Of a stretch of 64,000 nucleotides of DNA, positions 55,441 to 64,000 are shown piece after piece; within the stretch, counting starts at the first letter, position 1, and each line of letters opens with the position of its first letter. Source of the DNA: Neptuniibacter victor (GTDB taxonomy: Bacteria > Pseudomonadota > Gammaproteobacteria > Pseudomonadales > Balneatricaceae); the NCBI GenBank assembly GCA_027943745.1, contig AP025763.1, positions 1,178,001-1,242,000 of the forward strand, written 5' to 3'. The position numbers were made by a program, and so were the translations under genes. The notes below the pieces were generated by a model. The model worked only from the letters and a program-made list of their open reading frames with translations. It ran no database searches and was not told the origin of the DNA.

Positions 55441-57092
55441 TGGATTACGCAATAGAAGATTCCGTATTAGCTCTGGAGGAGCTGGTCCAGATTAATTTAT
55501 CAATAACCCGTGAGCGCGATGTAAACCGTTTGCTCGATAAAATACTCACAGCAGCGCGAAAGCTGACCGCAGCAGAAGCGGGCTGTGTTTATATTCTCGA
55601 TCGTAAAAAACGTTTTTTGATGCCCGAGGTGACTCAAGGTGAATTGCTATCGTTAGTGAGCAGTGAGCTTCGCCCGGTTGATCTCCATACCGAGCAGCGT
55701 TCAGGACAAACGGATGTTATCTCTTGGGCTGCACTGTCGGGACAGGTGGTTAATATTGCTGATGCTTATCAATACAGCGGTTTTGATTTTGCCGAGCTAT
55801 ATCGCCTTGATCGTCTTGCCGGTCGCAAAACTTATTCGATGCTGGTTGTGCCGTTGACAGATTTCGAGGGTAATAGCTTAGGTGTGATGAAGCTTTACAA
55901 CCGTAGAGTCAATGAGCAGGGCGAGATCGATGCTTTTCCGGATGAGATTGAAGGGTTGGTAAAAGCCTTTGCTGCCCAAGCTGTTGTGGTCGCAGAAAAC
56001 AATCGTTTACTTGCTGATAACAAAGTTCTAATCGAACAATTGGACAGTGCAAAACAGGTACTGGAGATTGAAAATCAGCAGCTTAAGGCACGGATTAGCG
56101 GTTCATTAAAAGTCGATAACATCATTGGCGATTCTCCCGCTATGCAAAAAGTGTTCAACCTGATGGAAAAGATTGTTAGCACCAATGCTACAGTCCTGAT
56201 TAGAGGGGAGACCGGTACCGGTAAAGAGTTAGTCGCAGCCTGTATTCATCGAAATAGTCCTCAGCGCAACAAGGAAGCGTTTGTTGCACAAAACTGTGCG
56301 GCGTTGCCAGAAGAACTTCTAGAATCAGAACTATTTGGGTTTAAGAAAGGTGCTTTTAGTGGTGCAACGAGTGATAAAAAAGGCCTGATCGAGCTGGCCA
56401 ATGGTGGCACACTATTTCTGGATGAGATCGGGGATATGCCGCTTAAACTTCAGGCTAAGTTACTACGCGTACTTCAAGAACGAGAGGTGCGCCCGTTAGG
56501 TGCCCTTCATCCGGTTAAAGTAGATCTGCGTGTAGTAGCAGCAACCCATCAAAATTTAAGTGAACTTATTGAAAAAGGTTTGTTTCGCGAAGATCTTTAT
56601 TATCGACTTAATGTATTTCCTATTGATCTGCCAGCACTGCAGGAACGCAGAGAAGATATTCCCGCGTTAGTACACTACTTTATTGGTCATATCGCAGGGC
56701 AGTACAGTAAGACAATCGAAGGGGTTAAACCCGCAGTGCTTGACCTTATTCAGTCGCAACCTTTACCGGGAAATATCCGTGAGTTGCGTAACATCATTGA
56801 ACGTTCTGTTCTGCTGGCATCCGATAATGGCGTGATAGAACCACAGCATCTGCCCGACTATATAACATCAGGCCAAGAGGGTAAGGCCCAAGCGGCAGCC
56901 GCTTTTTATGTGGAAGGGGATAACCTCAAAGATACGATGCAGCGTTTAGAAGCAAAGGTGATCGCAGAAAAGCTGCAAGTATACAAAGGAAACCAAACGA
57001 GAACGGCAAAAGCGTTGGGTGTATCGCGGCGTTCATTGGTCGAGAAGCTTAGCCGTTATAACCTACGTGAGAATTCACTCACCTGTCATTAA
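55440..57092 (+). CDS. vasH: VasH-like sigma-54-dependent activator of the T6SS
   Basis: 550 residues. A GAF domain (about 20-190), a coiled linker (about 190-220), an AAA+ domain (about 225-465) with Walker A GETGTGKE near 256-263, the sigma-54 loop read as GAFSGA near 304-309 (Thr to Ser against the usual GAFTGA), Walker B GGTLFLDEIGD near 323-333, and a Fis-type HTH near 518-545. VasH of Vibrio activates hcp/vgrG operons with RpoN. It overlaps clpV by one base. A candidate sigma-54 promoter lies before vgrG at 57834. No receiver domain is present. Confidence 0.92.
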   Translation: MDYAIEDSVLALEELVQINLSITRERDVNRLLDKILTAARKLTAAEAGCVYILDRKKRFLMPEVTQGELLSLVSSELRPVDLHTEQRSGQTDVISWAALSGQVVNIADAYQYSGFDFAELYRLDRLAGRKTYSMLVVPLTDFEGNSLGVMKLYNRRVNEQGEIDAFPDEIEGLVKAFAAQAVVVAENNRLLADNKVLIEQLDSAKQVLEIENQQLKARISGSLKVDNIIGDSPAMQKVFNLMEKIVSTNATVLIRGETGTGKELVAACIHRNSPQRNKEAFVAQNCAALPEELLESELFGFKKGAFSGATSDKKGLIELANGGTLFLDEIGDMPLKLQAKLLRVLQEREVRPLGALHPVKVDLRVVAATHQNLSELIEKGLFREDLYYRLNVFPIDLPALQERREDIPALVHYFIGHIAGQYSKTIEGVKPAVLDLIQSQPLPGNIRELRNIIERSVLLASDNGVIEPQHLPDYITSGQEGKAQAAAAFYVEGDNLKDTMQRLEAKVIAEKLQVYKGNQTRTAKALGVSRRSLVEKLSRYNLRENSLTCH

Positions 57093-57115
57093 GTCTCATT
57101 TTCAAGGAATGAAAA

Positions 57116-57793
57116 GTGAAGAAGATACCGATTATATTCGTGACTGTTGGGGTAATGCTGATTTTACTGGCTGTTTTTGTTGCTATTCAGCAGCAACAGT
57201 TTTTATCAGTAGCCATAAAAACGCAAGGAGAAGTGGTTGCGCTGCTGCCAACAAGATCTAGGACATATCAACCGATTGTTCATTTTGAAACCGTGGACAG
57301 AAAACGGGTAGAAATTAGTAGTACAAGCAGCAGTAACCCTCCCGCCTATGAGGTCGGAGAAAAGGTCGACGTTTATTACCAACCCGCTGATCCACACAAG
57401 GCTGAGATATCAGGCTTTTTTTCACTGTGGGGGATCGCCGCTATTTTGGGGGGAATTGGTTTAACGTTTACGATCATCGGTGGCGCGATGTTGATAATGA
57501 TGTCTGATAAAACCAAATTGTTGAGCAAACTAAAATCGTCAGGCGTGGGTGTTCAGGCAAAGATTGATCAAGTGTACCTCAATCAGTCGCTAGAATTGAA
57601 TGGCCGTAATCCTTTCCAAGTGTACGCTAAATGGTTAGATCCATTATCAGGACAAGAGCATACCTTTAAAAGCAATAACTTATGGTTTGATCCAACAGAG
57701 CAGCTAACCCAAGCCTATGTCACGGTATTTATGGAACGTGATAATCCTAAGCGTTACGCCATGGATATCTCATTTATACAGCAGCCTAGCTAG
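57116..57793 (+). CDS. DUF3592 membrane protein, 225 aa
   Basis: Starts at GTG (57116), preceded by AAGGAATGAAAA. A membrane segment at residues about 6-27, an extracytoplasmic DUF3592 part (30-95, VDVYYQPADPHKAEI), a second membrane segment (about 102-128), then a second similar soluble part. DUF3592 members have no defined function. The place between the T6SS activator gene and vgrG suggests a role in this locus; it may be an immunity protein or only a passenger. This is inference. Confidence 0.8.
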   Translation: MKKIPIIFVTVGVMLILLAVFVAIQQQQFLSVAIKTQGEVVALLPTRSRTYQPIVHFETVDRKRVEISSTSSSNPPAYEVGEKVDVYYQPADPHKAEISGFFSLWGIAAILGGIGLTFTIIGGAMLIMMSDKTKLLSKLKSSGVGVQAKIDQVYLNQSLELNGRNPFQVYAKWLDPLSGQEHTFKSNNLWFDPTEQLTQAYVTVFMERDNPKRYAMDISFIQQPS

Positions 57794-57833
57794 ATCTATA
57801 AACTTAAGTGCGAGAAGGCTGTGCCTTAGCGAG

Positions 57834-57848
57834 TGGCATATCAATTGC
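57834..57848 (+). promoter_or_regulatory. Candidate sigma-54 promoter upstream of vgrG
   Basis: TGGCATATCAATTGC, with GG and GC ten bases apart; one base (T for C) differs from the best -24 hexamer. It lies about 90 bases before the vgrG GTG, in a 145-base gap. A sigma-54 activator gene two genes upstream supports it. No upstream activator site was identified. Confidence 0.7.
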
Positions 57849-57938
57849 TTAGGTAAGTCTAAATAGATGTACAGTTTCGCGGTGGGTAGGGCCTGAGCCG
57901 ATCCATATTAGGGAAAAGTTAACAGGGAAGAGAGTTTA

Positions 57939-60329
57939 GTGTTTCTTAAATCTAACGAAGAGCGATTTTTCTTTGAAGCGAATGGCGCAAGTGATGATTT
58001 CCACCTTGTTAGAATGACAGGTAGAGAAACCCTCTCTCAGAGCTATCGTTTTGAGATCGAAGTGGTCTCTCCCTATCCTGATATCGAGCTAACCCCCACA
58101 CTGGGTCAGCCAGCACTGATTACGTTGTTAGATCAAACGAACTCAGGCGAACCCTACACGCGCTATATTCATGGGGTTGTCACTGAGGCGGAGCTAGAAG
58201 ATTGTAGTCTACGCCAATCAACCTATCATTTTGTATTAGAGCCCAAAACCGAGCTACTAAACCTACGTTCGGGTTGCCGTATCTTTCAGCAACAAACCAT
58301 CGAAGAGATTATCACCACGCTACTGCAAGACGCCGGATTCTCAGGAGATGAATACCGCTTTGATCTACAAGAGCTACATCCCGCCCGTGATTACTGTGTG
58401 CAGTACAATGAGACAGAACTGAACTTTATCCAGCGCTTATTAGAAGAGGAGGGTGTGCACTATTACTTTGAGCATGAAGAGGCGCTGCACCGTATCGTCT
58501 TTAGTGACAGCTCAGCTACACATTCTCCTTTAGAAAACGACCCTATCGTTCCCTATTTTCATGATGCGCAGGGCACACTGCGCGAACAGCACATCTTCAA
58601 GTTTGATTACAGCGAAGCGATTGTGTCGGGTAAAACGCAGATTCGTGATTATGATTTTACCCGCCCGGTACTTAAGCTAGAGTCTCAGCAGCAGTTCGAG
58701 ATCGATCAACAGTTAGAAGTGTATAACTACCCTGGGCGCTTCAATACAAGCGAGCTAGGTGATCATTTTGCCAATGTGATTCTGCAATCGATCAATGCGC
58801 AACGCATACTAGTGAATGCCGAAAGCGACATTAATCGCATGATCCCCGGTTTAAGCTTTCAGTTAGAAGAGCACGAACGAGATGAACTGAATACTGAGTA
58901 TTATATCACTCAGGTTGAGCATGAATGCTCTCAGCCTCAAGTGTTGGAGCAGGGTGCCACCACCGAAGGCTCGAAATACACCAACCGTATTAGCGCCATC
59001 CCCTTTGATGTACCTTTTCGTGCACCGCTTACAACGCCCGTTCCTTATGTACACGGTTGCCAAACCGCAATTGTGTCAGGTCCCGACGGAGAAGAGATCT
59101 ACACCGATCAATATGGCCGTATTAAAGTCCAGTTCCATTGGGATCGTGTCGGTCAACGCGATGAACAAAGCTCTTGCTGGATGCGTGTCAGCCAACTCTT
59201 TGCTGGAAAACAGTACGGTAGTATGTTTATCCCTCGTATAGGCGAAGAGGTCTTAATCGATTTCTTAGAAGGTAATCCAGACCGCCCGATGGTCACGGGG
59301 CGTCTTTATCATGGTTTAAATCGTGCGCCTTACCCACTACCCGATAATAAAACTATGAGCACCATTAAAACCAACTCCAGCAAAGGAGGAGAAGGCTTTA
59401 ATGAGATCCGCATAGAGGATAAAAAAGGCGAAGAGCAGCTCTTTACTCATGCGGAAAAAGACCTAGAGCAGATGACCCATAACGATCACAAAGAGTGGGT
59501 GGGTAACGAACATCACCGTATTTTAGAGATGAACGAGTATCGAGAAATTAAAGGTGATGAACACGTTAAAACCCAGCAGCGTTATAGCCGACAAGTGAAT
59601 AGTGATATGCACTTGATTATCGGCAATAACCACCAAGTGGATATTGCAAAGAATCAATATACCTACGCAGGGAGCGAACTGCATTACACCAGCGGTGTAA
59701 AGCACGCGTTGGAAGCCGGAGTAGAGATCGCTTTCAAAGCAGGGGGGAGCCTCCTAACGATCAATCCCGGTGGCGTCACCTTTAAAGGTGCGCAGGTCAA
59801 ACTGAATGCCGGTGGTGGCGGGGGCAGCGGTACGCGGGCAGCGCCAATCGCTCCTCAGCGGCCGGGCAAGCCAGAGCAACCGCTTATACCGAGTAAAACA
59901 CTGAATCAAGCGATCGTCACGGAATTACCTGAGTATGAAGAGTTGGTACCTAGTGTTCAGCTTTCAATTGCGCCTACACCTGAAAGTAAAGGTTATGCGG
60001 GTATGCCTTATAAACTCTATCGAGATGGGGCGATGATTGAGGAAGGACTTACAGAAACCGGAGGGGTAATTAGCGCGCTTTGTCCTCCAGGGACTCAGGC
60101 CTTTAAAGTTGAACTGCCAGGTGATGTAAATCTTGAATTTCCTCTTATGGAGGAGTTTCCCGAAGGAGAAAAAGAGGAGCTCTATATTGCTCGTAATAGA
60201 GGGTTTAGAGAGTTTGTTTCTGATTCAGTGGTTGAAGGTTTAGATTCACCCGAGAAATACTTACGTCAAAGTCGGCAGGATGCCAAAGGGAGCAAAGCGA
60301 CAGGGGAGTCAGATAATGACACAGCATAA
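57939..60329 (+). CDS. vgrG: Type VI secretion spike protein VgrG with C-terminal adaptor
   Basis: 796 residues from GTG, with an AGGGAAGAGAG site. The gp27/gp44-like base (about 1-380), the gp5 OB domain (about 385-480; YGRIKVQFHWDRVGQ and SCWMRVSQ), and a beta-helical needle (about 490-625) are intact. A Gly- and Pro-rich linker follows at 625-650. The C-terminal extension (about 660-796) contains YKLYRDGAMIEEGLTETGG, which looks like the transthyretin-like domains that load phospholipase effectors in other bacteria. It overlaps the effector gene by 14 bases. No enzymatic domain is seen. Confidence 0.93.
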   Translation: MFLKSNEERFFFEANGASDDFHLVRMTGRETLSQSYRFEIEVVSPYPDIELTPTLGQPALITLLDQTNSGEPYTRYIHGVVTEAELEDCSLRQSTYHFVLEPKTELLNLRSGCRIFQQQTIEEIITTLLQDAGFSGDEYRFDLQELHPARDYCVQYNETELNFIQRLLEEEGVHYYFEHEEALHRIVFSDSSATHSPLENDPIVPYFHDAQGTLREQHIFKFDYSEAIVSGKTQIRDYDFTRPVLKLESQQQFEIDQQLEVYNYPGRFNTSELGDHFANVILQSINAQRILVNAESDINRMIPGLSFQLEEHERDELNTEYYITQVEHECSQPQVLEQGATTEGSKYTNRISAIPFDVPFRAPLTTPVPYVHGCQTAIVSGPDGEEIYTDQYGRIKVQFHWDRVGQRDEQSSCWMRVSQLFAGKQYGSMFIPRIGEEVLIDFLEGNPDRPMVTGRLYHGLNRAPYPLPDNKTMSTIKTNSSKGGEGFNEIRIEDKKGEEQLFTHAEKDLEQMTHNDHKEWVGNEHHRILEMNEYREIKGDEHVKTQQRYSRQVNSDMHLIIGNNHQVDIAKNQYTYAGSELHYTSGVKHALEAGVEIAFKAGGSLLTINPGGVTFKGAQVKLNAGGGGGSGTRAAPIAPQRPGKPEQPLIPSKTLNQAIVTELPEYEELVPSVQLSIAPTPESKGYAGMPYKLYRDGAMIEEGLTETGGVISALCPPGTQAFKVELPGDVNLEFPLMEEFPEGEKEELYIARNRGFREFVSDSVVEGLDSPEKYLRQSRQDAKGSKATGESDNDTA

Positions 60330-62562
60330 GCATCCAGATCATGAGTTTCCGTTGGCAAAACAAAGGCTGACAGCTAAAGCTACGCTTAACTGGTGGGCAA
60401 CCGACGAAAATAAATACCCTTGCCGTGCAAATGTTGAGATTAAACCGCTTATTAATGGCCAAAAAGCATTTGCTTCTGTTGAACATGCCATTCTTAATGC
60501 GAAAAAAACCATTGATATTGTGAGTTGGGGGTTTGATCCCGCGATGCGCCTAACCCGCCCAAATGGAAAGCGTATTGGTGATCTTCTGATAGAAAAGGCG
60601 AGAGATGATAAAGTCGAAGTGCGTGTGCTTATTTGGAAAAATAAGCTAGCTAATTTCATGGAAAATACGGTCGTTGGTGATGGTTTATCTGGACGTGGTG
60701 GCAGCCTTATGGGATCGGGTATCACCCATAATAGCGGTATACTTAGCAAACCGGGCTCTAGGCCTGAAATGGAACAACTTTGGTTAGAGCGTGAAAGGTT
60801 AGTTGCTCAATATGATCGTTTAACGCTACAAGGTCAGGCTGAAAATAATCCTCAAAACGCAATAGAGATTGATACCCTCAGCAAGCAGCTTTCGCAGATT
60901 GAAGACCGTTTGGATCAACTCAGTAAGGGTGAATATGGCGGTAAAATTATTGGCAGTGGCGGAACCGAACATGAGGCGAGTGATGATGTTTATACGCGTA
61001 ATTGGTTTCGTGATATCCAGAGCGCTAAATACCCTAATTTAGAATTTCGAACGAGAGATTTTGATCTTGATCCGAATGGGTTTTTTGGTTCAGGATTAGT
61101 CAATGCGTTATATCACCGTGTTCGCATTTATAATCGTTTAGCAAGCACACGTAGTGATTCCGAGTCTATTTTAAAGATACTTGCGTTGTCCGTGTTTCCA
61201 AGTCATCACCAAAAAATGGTTTTGACTGACTATGAGTTAAAAAAGGAAGCCAAAGGCCTAGTGATGGGGCATAACTTACACCGCAACTATTGGGATACGG
61301 ACGCACATAACTACCATGAGCCGATGAGAGATGTGGGGTTTGGGCCTTGGCAGGATCTCTCTTGTGAGGTTAATGGGGCGGTATTATGGGATCTGAATGA
61401 GAATTTCTGTACCGCATGGGATCATTTATCCAGTTATTGGGTTAAATGGTTTTCCGAGAGTTTGGCTGAAAAACGTGCCAAGATAAAACCGCTAGACCTC
61501 CAGTTACCTTCGAGCCAAGGCATGGCGCAGATTGTGCGAACGCACCCGACCGACGGAAAACCGGGCAAAGGTAAAGAACTATCAATTCTTGAGGCTTATA
61601 AAAGATCCATGGGGAATGCTGCTGATTTTATCTTTATGGAAAATCAGTATTTTCGTTATAAAGCCTTTGCAACGCAGGTAAAGGAGCGTGCTCAACAACT
61701 ACAAGATGCTGGCGCAGAGAAAGATCTTTACTGGTTTGTTATTACCAATAACCCAGCCAGTAGCCATTTCTCTAGTGCAACCTACGAAATGTTGTATGAG
61801 GTGGGGCAAGAGCAGCTCATGCCACAAGTACAGCGGGATCGGGTGTTCTTACTTAAAGAAAAGCAGAGTGAATTAGAAAAACTACAGAAACAGCAACGTG
61901 AATTTCATACGGGTTATATTAGACACCTTTGGCGTGATCATAAGATTAGCGGTCTTCAACAGGATATATTAACGTTAGAGGATGAGATTAGAATAGATGA
62001 AAATGATCAGCAACGTCTGGAGACTCATGAAAGAGAGATTAACCGTATGGAAGCTCTTGACGAAAAAGTTGCAGACGGTGAAACTCTAGATCGAGCAGAA
62101 GCGCAAGAGCTAAAGCAACTACAGGAGACGCACGGATACGACAAGATCGATCCGGAGCTATTTGAGCAGGAAGGCTTAAAAACCGTGGTCACCAGTCTGG
62201 TAAGCTACACCGAAAACCATGACAAAACCTGCCGTTACCGTGACATCTATATTCACAGTAAACTTCTGGTGGTTGATGACGAATACTTCCTCCTTAGTTC
62301 AGCCAATATTAATCAGCGTAGTATGGAATCAGACACCGAGCTGGGCATACACGGGCCTAGACCTAAAGTGGCTAGAGAATTTACTGATCAGCTCTTTAGT
62401 TTACATACGAATAAGCGAGAAGGTACATCTAAAAAGAACTTCGATCATTGGTTTCAAATGGCAAAAGTTAATCTTGATTTTCAACAGAGAGGCAAGCCTC
62501 TCCTTTGTTCACTAACTCGATTTTGGGATACCGCAACGCCATGGGCCGAAGCTGTCGATTAA
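60316..62562 (+). CDS. Phospholipase D-family T6SS effector (Tle5-like), 748 aa
   Basis: Starts at the ATG at 60316, within the end of vgrG, with an AGGGGAG site; an in-frame codon at 60280 has no such site. Two complete HKD motifs are visible: HHQKMVLTD near residues 297-305 and HSKLLVVD near 646-653. There is no signal peptide, as expected for a T6SS cargo. Between the motifs is a charged coiled-coil-like insert (about 515-620). PldA/PldB (Tle5) of Pseudomonas have similar size and genetic setting and hydrolyse phospholipids of target cells. The following Sel1-repeat genes are probably the immunity proteins. Confidence 0.9.
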   Translation: MTQHKHPDHEFPLAKQRLTAKATLNWWATDENKYPCRANVEIKPLINGQKAFASVEHAILNAKKTIDIVSWGFDPAMRLTRPNGKRIGDLLIEKARDDKVEVRVLIWKNKLANFMENTVVGDGLSGRGGSLMGSGITHNSGILSKPGSRPEMEQLWLERERLVAQYDRLTLQGQAENNPQNAIEIDTLSKQLSQIEDRLDQLSKGEYGGKIIGSGGTEHEASDDVYTRNWFRDIQSAKYPNLEFRTRDFDLDPNGFFGSGLVNALYHRVRIYNRLASTRSDSESILKILALSVFPSHHQKMVLTDYELKKEAKGLVMGHNLHRNYWDTDAHNYHEPMRDVGFGPWQDLSCEVNGAVLWDLNENFCTAWDHLSSYWVKWFSESLAEKRAKIKPLDLQLPSSQGMAQIVRTHPTDGKPGKGKELSILEAYKRSMGNAADFIFMENQYFRYKAFATQVKERAQQLQDAGAEKDLYWFVITNNPASSHFSSATYEMLYEVGQEQLMPQVQRDRVFLLKEKQSELEKLQKQQREFHTGYIRHLWRDHKISGLQQDILTLEDEIRIDENDQQRLETHEREINRMEALDEKVADGETLDRAEAQELKQLQETHGYDKIDPELFEQEGLKTVVTSLVSYTENHDKTCRYRDIYIHSKLLVVDDEYFLLSSANINQRSMESDTELGIHGPRPKVAREFTDQLFSLHTNKREGTSKKNFDHWFQMAKVNLDFQQRGKPLLCSLTRFWDTATPWAEAVD

Positions 62563-63416
62563 TTACACTATTCTTTTTATTTGCCATAGGAGGGCAGGCA
62601 ATGGCATTTGATTTTACATGTGCAAGGCAGGCGGATTATCTGCCTGAAGTTGACGCAGAAGCACAAGAACTGTTTATGCAAGCCCGCAGAGCTGAAGTGA
62701 AAAGGGGTAAAAAGGATCATGCCAATATAACGGGCCTTTATGAACTGTCCGCAGAAAAAGGCCACTGGAAGGCGATGCATAATTTGTTTTTGCGTTACCT
62801 GAAAGGTAAAGGCACCCCAAGAGATAGCGCTAAAGCGATTAAACTAAATCAAAAACTAGTCGATATGAATGTGCCAATCGGTTATTACAACATGGCAGTC
62901 CTATTAGAAAAAGGCCATGGCGTGATGGGTAGTGAAAAGGATTCAGCGCAATATCTACTCAAAGCTGCCTCTATGGGTGAACCTAATGCACTGATCAAAC
63001 TAGGCAGGTTTTATGGTTTTCATCTCGCGCTCGGAGAGCAGCAAGATGATAAAGCCGCTGCCTATTTTGAGTGCGCTGCAAAACAAGGCAGTGCTAAGGC
63101 GTTTGATGAATATGCTAATTGGTTACACGTAGTTGAAGAAGATTATGCTAAGTCTGCCTATTTTTATCTTTTGGCTTTTGGGGGGGGAGAGACTCAATCC
63201 GGGCTATTTGTATTGGGCGCTTTCAAAGATGATTTCGCAAAATTTGGTTACCAATTGGACCCAAGTTATGCTGAGAATTTGGAGCAAGAATTAGATCGCC
63301 TTTACGAAGACCCTCTATATCGAATTCCCAATATAGTCGAGTTGTATCCATTACCTTACCACCCAACGATGGGACGCTATAATCCAGAGACGGATCAGAA
63401 TGAGATGCCAGAGTGA
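62541..63416 (+). CDS. Sel1-repeat periplasmic protein, candidate immunity protein (copy 1)
   Basis: 291 residues from ATG 62541 (frame also open from 62505). The signal peptide (about 1-22, ending GQAMA) points to the periplasm, where a Tle5-type phospholipase acts. Four to five tetratricopeptide-like Sel1 repeats follow (HWKAMHNLFLRYLKGKGTPRDSAKAI, YYNMAVLLEKGHG, NALIKLGRFYG). It overlaps the effector gene and is followed by a second copy with a GTGA overlap. Sel1-type proteins are known immunity partners of Tle5 effectors; here the inference rests on position and localisation. Confidence 0.85.
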   Translation: MGRSCRLITLFFLFAIGGQAMAFDFTCARQADYLPEVDAEAQELFMQARRAEVKRGKKDHANITGLYELSAEKGHWKAMHNLFLRYLKGKGTPRDSAKAIKLNQKLVDMNVPIGYYNMAVLLEKGHGVMGSEKDSAQYLLKAASMGEPNALIKLGRFYGFHLALGEQQDDKAAAYFECAAKQGSAKAFDEYANWLHVVEEDYAKSAYFYLLAFGGGETQSGLFVLGAFKDDFAKFGYQLDPSYAENLEQELDRLYEDPLYRIPNIVELYPLPYHPTMGRYNPETDQNEMPE

Positions 63417-64000
63417 GATTGGTTTTAACTGCTTTTTTGGCTCTTTGCCCGCTTTACGTTATGGCATTTGATTTTACCTGTGCACGTCAGGCAGATTACC
63501 TACCGGAAGTTGATCCAGAAGCCCAGGATTTGTTTATACAAGCACGCCGTGCGGAAGTGAAACGCGGTAAAAAGGATCATGCGAATATCACCGGCCTTTA
63601 TGAACTGGCGGCGGATAAAGGCCACTGGAAGGCGATGCATAACCTGTTTTTGCGTTACCTAAAGGGTAAAGGCACACCAAAAGATAGCGCCAAAGCGATA
63701 AAGCTTAATCAAAAGCTGGTCGATATGAATGTGCCAATTGGCTATTACAACATGGCGGTATTGCTTGAAAAAGGCCATGGTGTGATGGGGAGTGAAAAGG
63801 ATTCAGCACAGTACCTTTTGAAGGCTGCTTCTATGGGAGAACCGAATGCGTTAATTCGACTAGGAAACTTTTATGGTTTTCATCTCCCGCTCGAAGAGCA
63901 GCAAGATGATAAAGCCGCTGCTTATTTTGAATGTGCTGCAAAGCAAGGTAGCGCTAAAGCGTATAACGAATATGCTACTTGGCTAAAAATAGCGGAAGAG
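63413..64000 (+). CDS. Second Sel1-repeat immunity-like gene (partial, copy 2)
   Basis: The frame starts at GTG 63413, inside the stop of copy 1 (GTGA), and runs off the window after 196 codons. The signal peptide (MRLVLTAFLALCPLYVMA) differs from that of copy 1, but the mature part is close to 90 percent identical by my hand count (about 17 differences in 178 residues). The same Sel1 repeats are present. Tandem duplication of immunity genes is common after lipase effectors. The end is not visible, and further copies may follow. Confidence 0.87.
   Translation, partial: MRLVLTAFLALCPLYVMAFDFTCARQADYLPEVDPEAQDLFIQARRAEVKRGKKDHANITGLYELAADKGHWKAMHNLFLRYLKGKGTPKDSAKAIKLNQKLVDMNVPIGYYNMAVLLEKGHGVMGSEKDSAQYLLKAASMGEPNALIRLGNFYGFHLPLEEQQDDKAAAYFECAAKQGSAKAYNEYATWLKIAEE

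Overview
The window reads as the chromosome of a marine-type gammaproteobacterium, most like the Oceanospirillales (a Neptunomonas, Amphritea or Marinobacterium relative). This rests on gene content, moderate GC and protein style, and I could not test it by search. Coding density is high, operons are compact, and many strong rho-independent terminators are visible.

Layout. (1) 1-5200: C-terminal end of a large SMC/SbcC-like ATPase, an orphan unknown gene, a conserved hypothetical, a DUF3422 membrane protein, a BolA-family protein and a PAS-containing chemoreceptor. (2) 5376-19821: a complete dmp-type system for phenol. On the minus strand is the lower meta-cleavage operon (ferredoxin, catechol 2,3-dioxygenase, semialdehyde dehydrogenase, hydratase, acylating acetaldehyde dehydrogenase, aldolase, decarboxylase, a membrane ABM-domain protein, tautomerase). 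Next is a DmpR/MopR-type sigma-54 regulator. On the plus strand is the multicomponent phenol hydroxylase operon dmpKLMNOP. The dmpD hydrolase is missing. (3) 20125-26676: an envelope cluster (YCF48-like lipoprotein, RND/MMPL transporter, DUF1302 barrel, DUF1329 protein). (4) 26753-31560: panE-like reductase, YdcH-like protein, ABC exporter, cardiolipin-synthase-like protein and a glycine-zipper lipoprotein. (5) 32077-33236: an intact IS5-family element with perfect TTAG target duplications. (6) 33287-64000: a type VI secretion locus (FHA protein, TssA, B, C, E, F, G, ClpV, VasH-like regulator, DUF3592 protein, VgrG, phospholipase D effector, tandem Sel1-repeat immunity candidates). A two-partner secretion adhesin system (TpsB, 2738-residue TpsA, SapC) is lodged between the FHA gene and tssA. 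hcp and tssJKLM are not in the window.

How the parts connect. Three near-consensus sigma-54 promoters precede the lower pathway, the phenol hydroxylase operon and the envelope cluster. Each has upstream 16-mers resembling XylR/DmpR activator sites, and all three share the exact 12-mer TAATCATTTCAT in the same orientation. I infer that one phenol-sensing regulator drives ring hydroxylation, ring cleavage and an uncharacterised envelope transport system. A fourth sigma-54-like promoter lies before vgrG, downstream of the T6SS sigma-54 activator gene. The observations I would follow first are the sigma-54 regulon, the split T6SS/TPS locus, the internally duplicated adhesin and the VgrG-PLD-immunity cassette.
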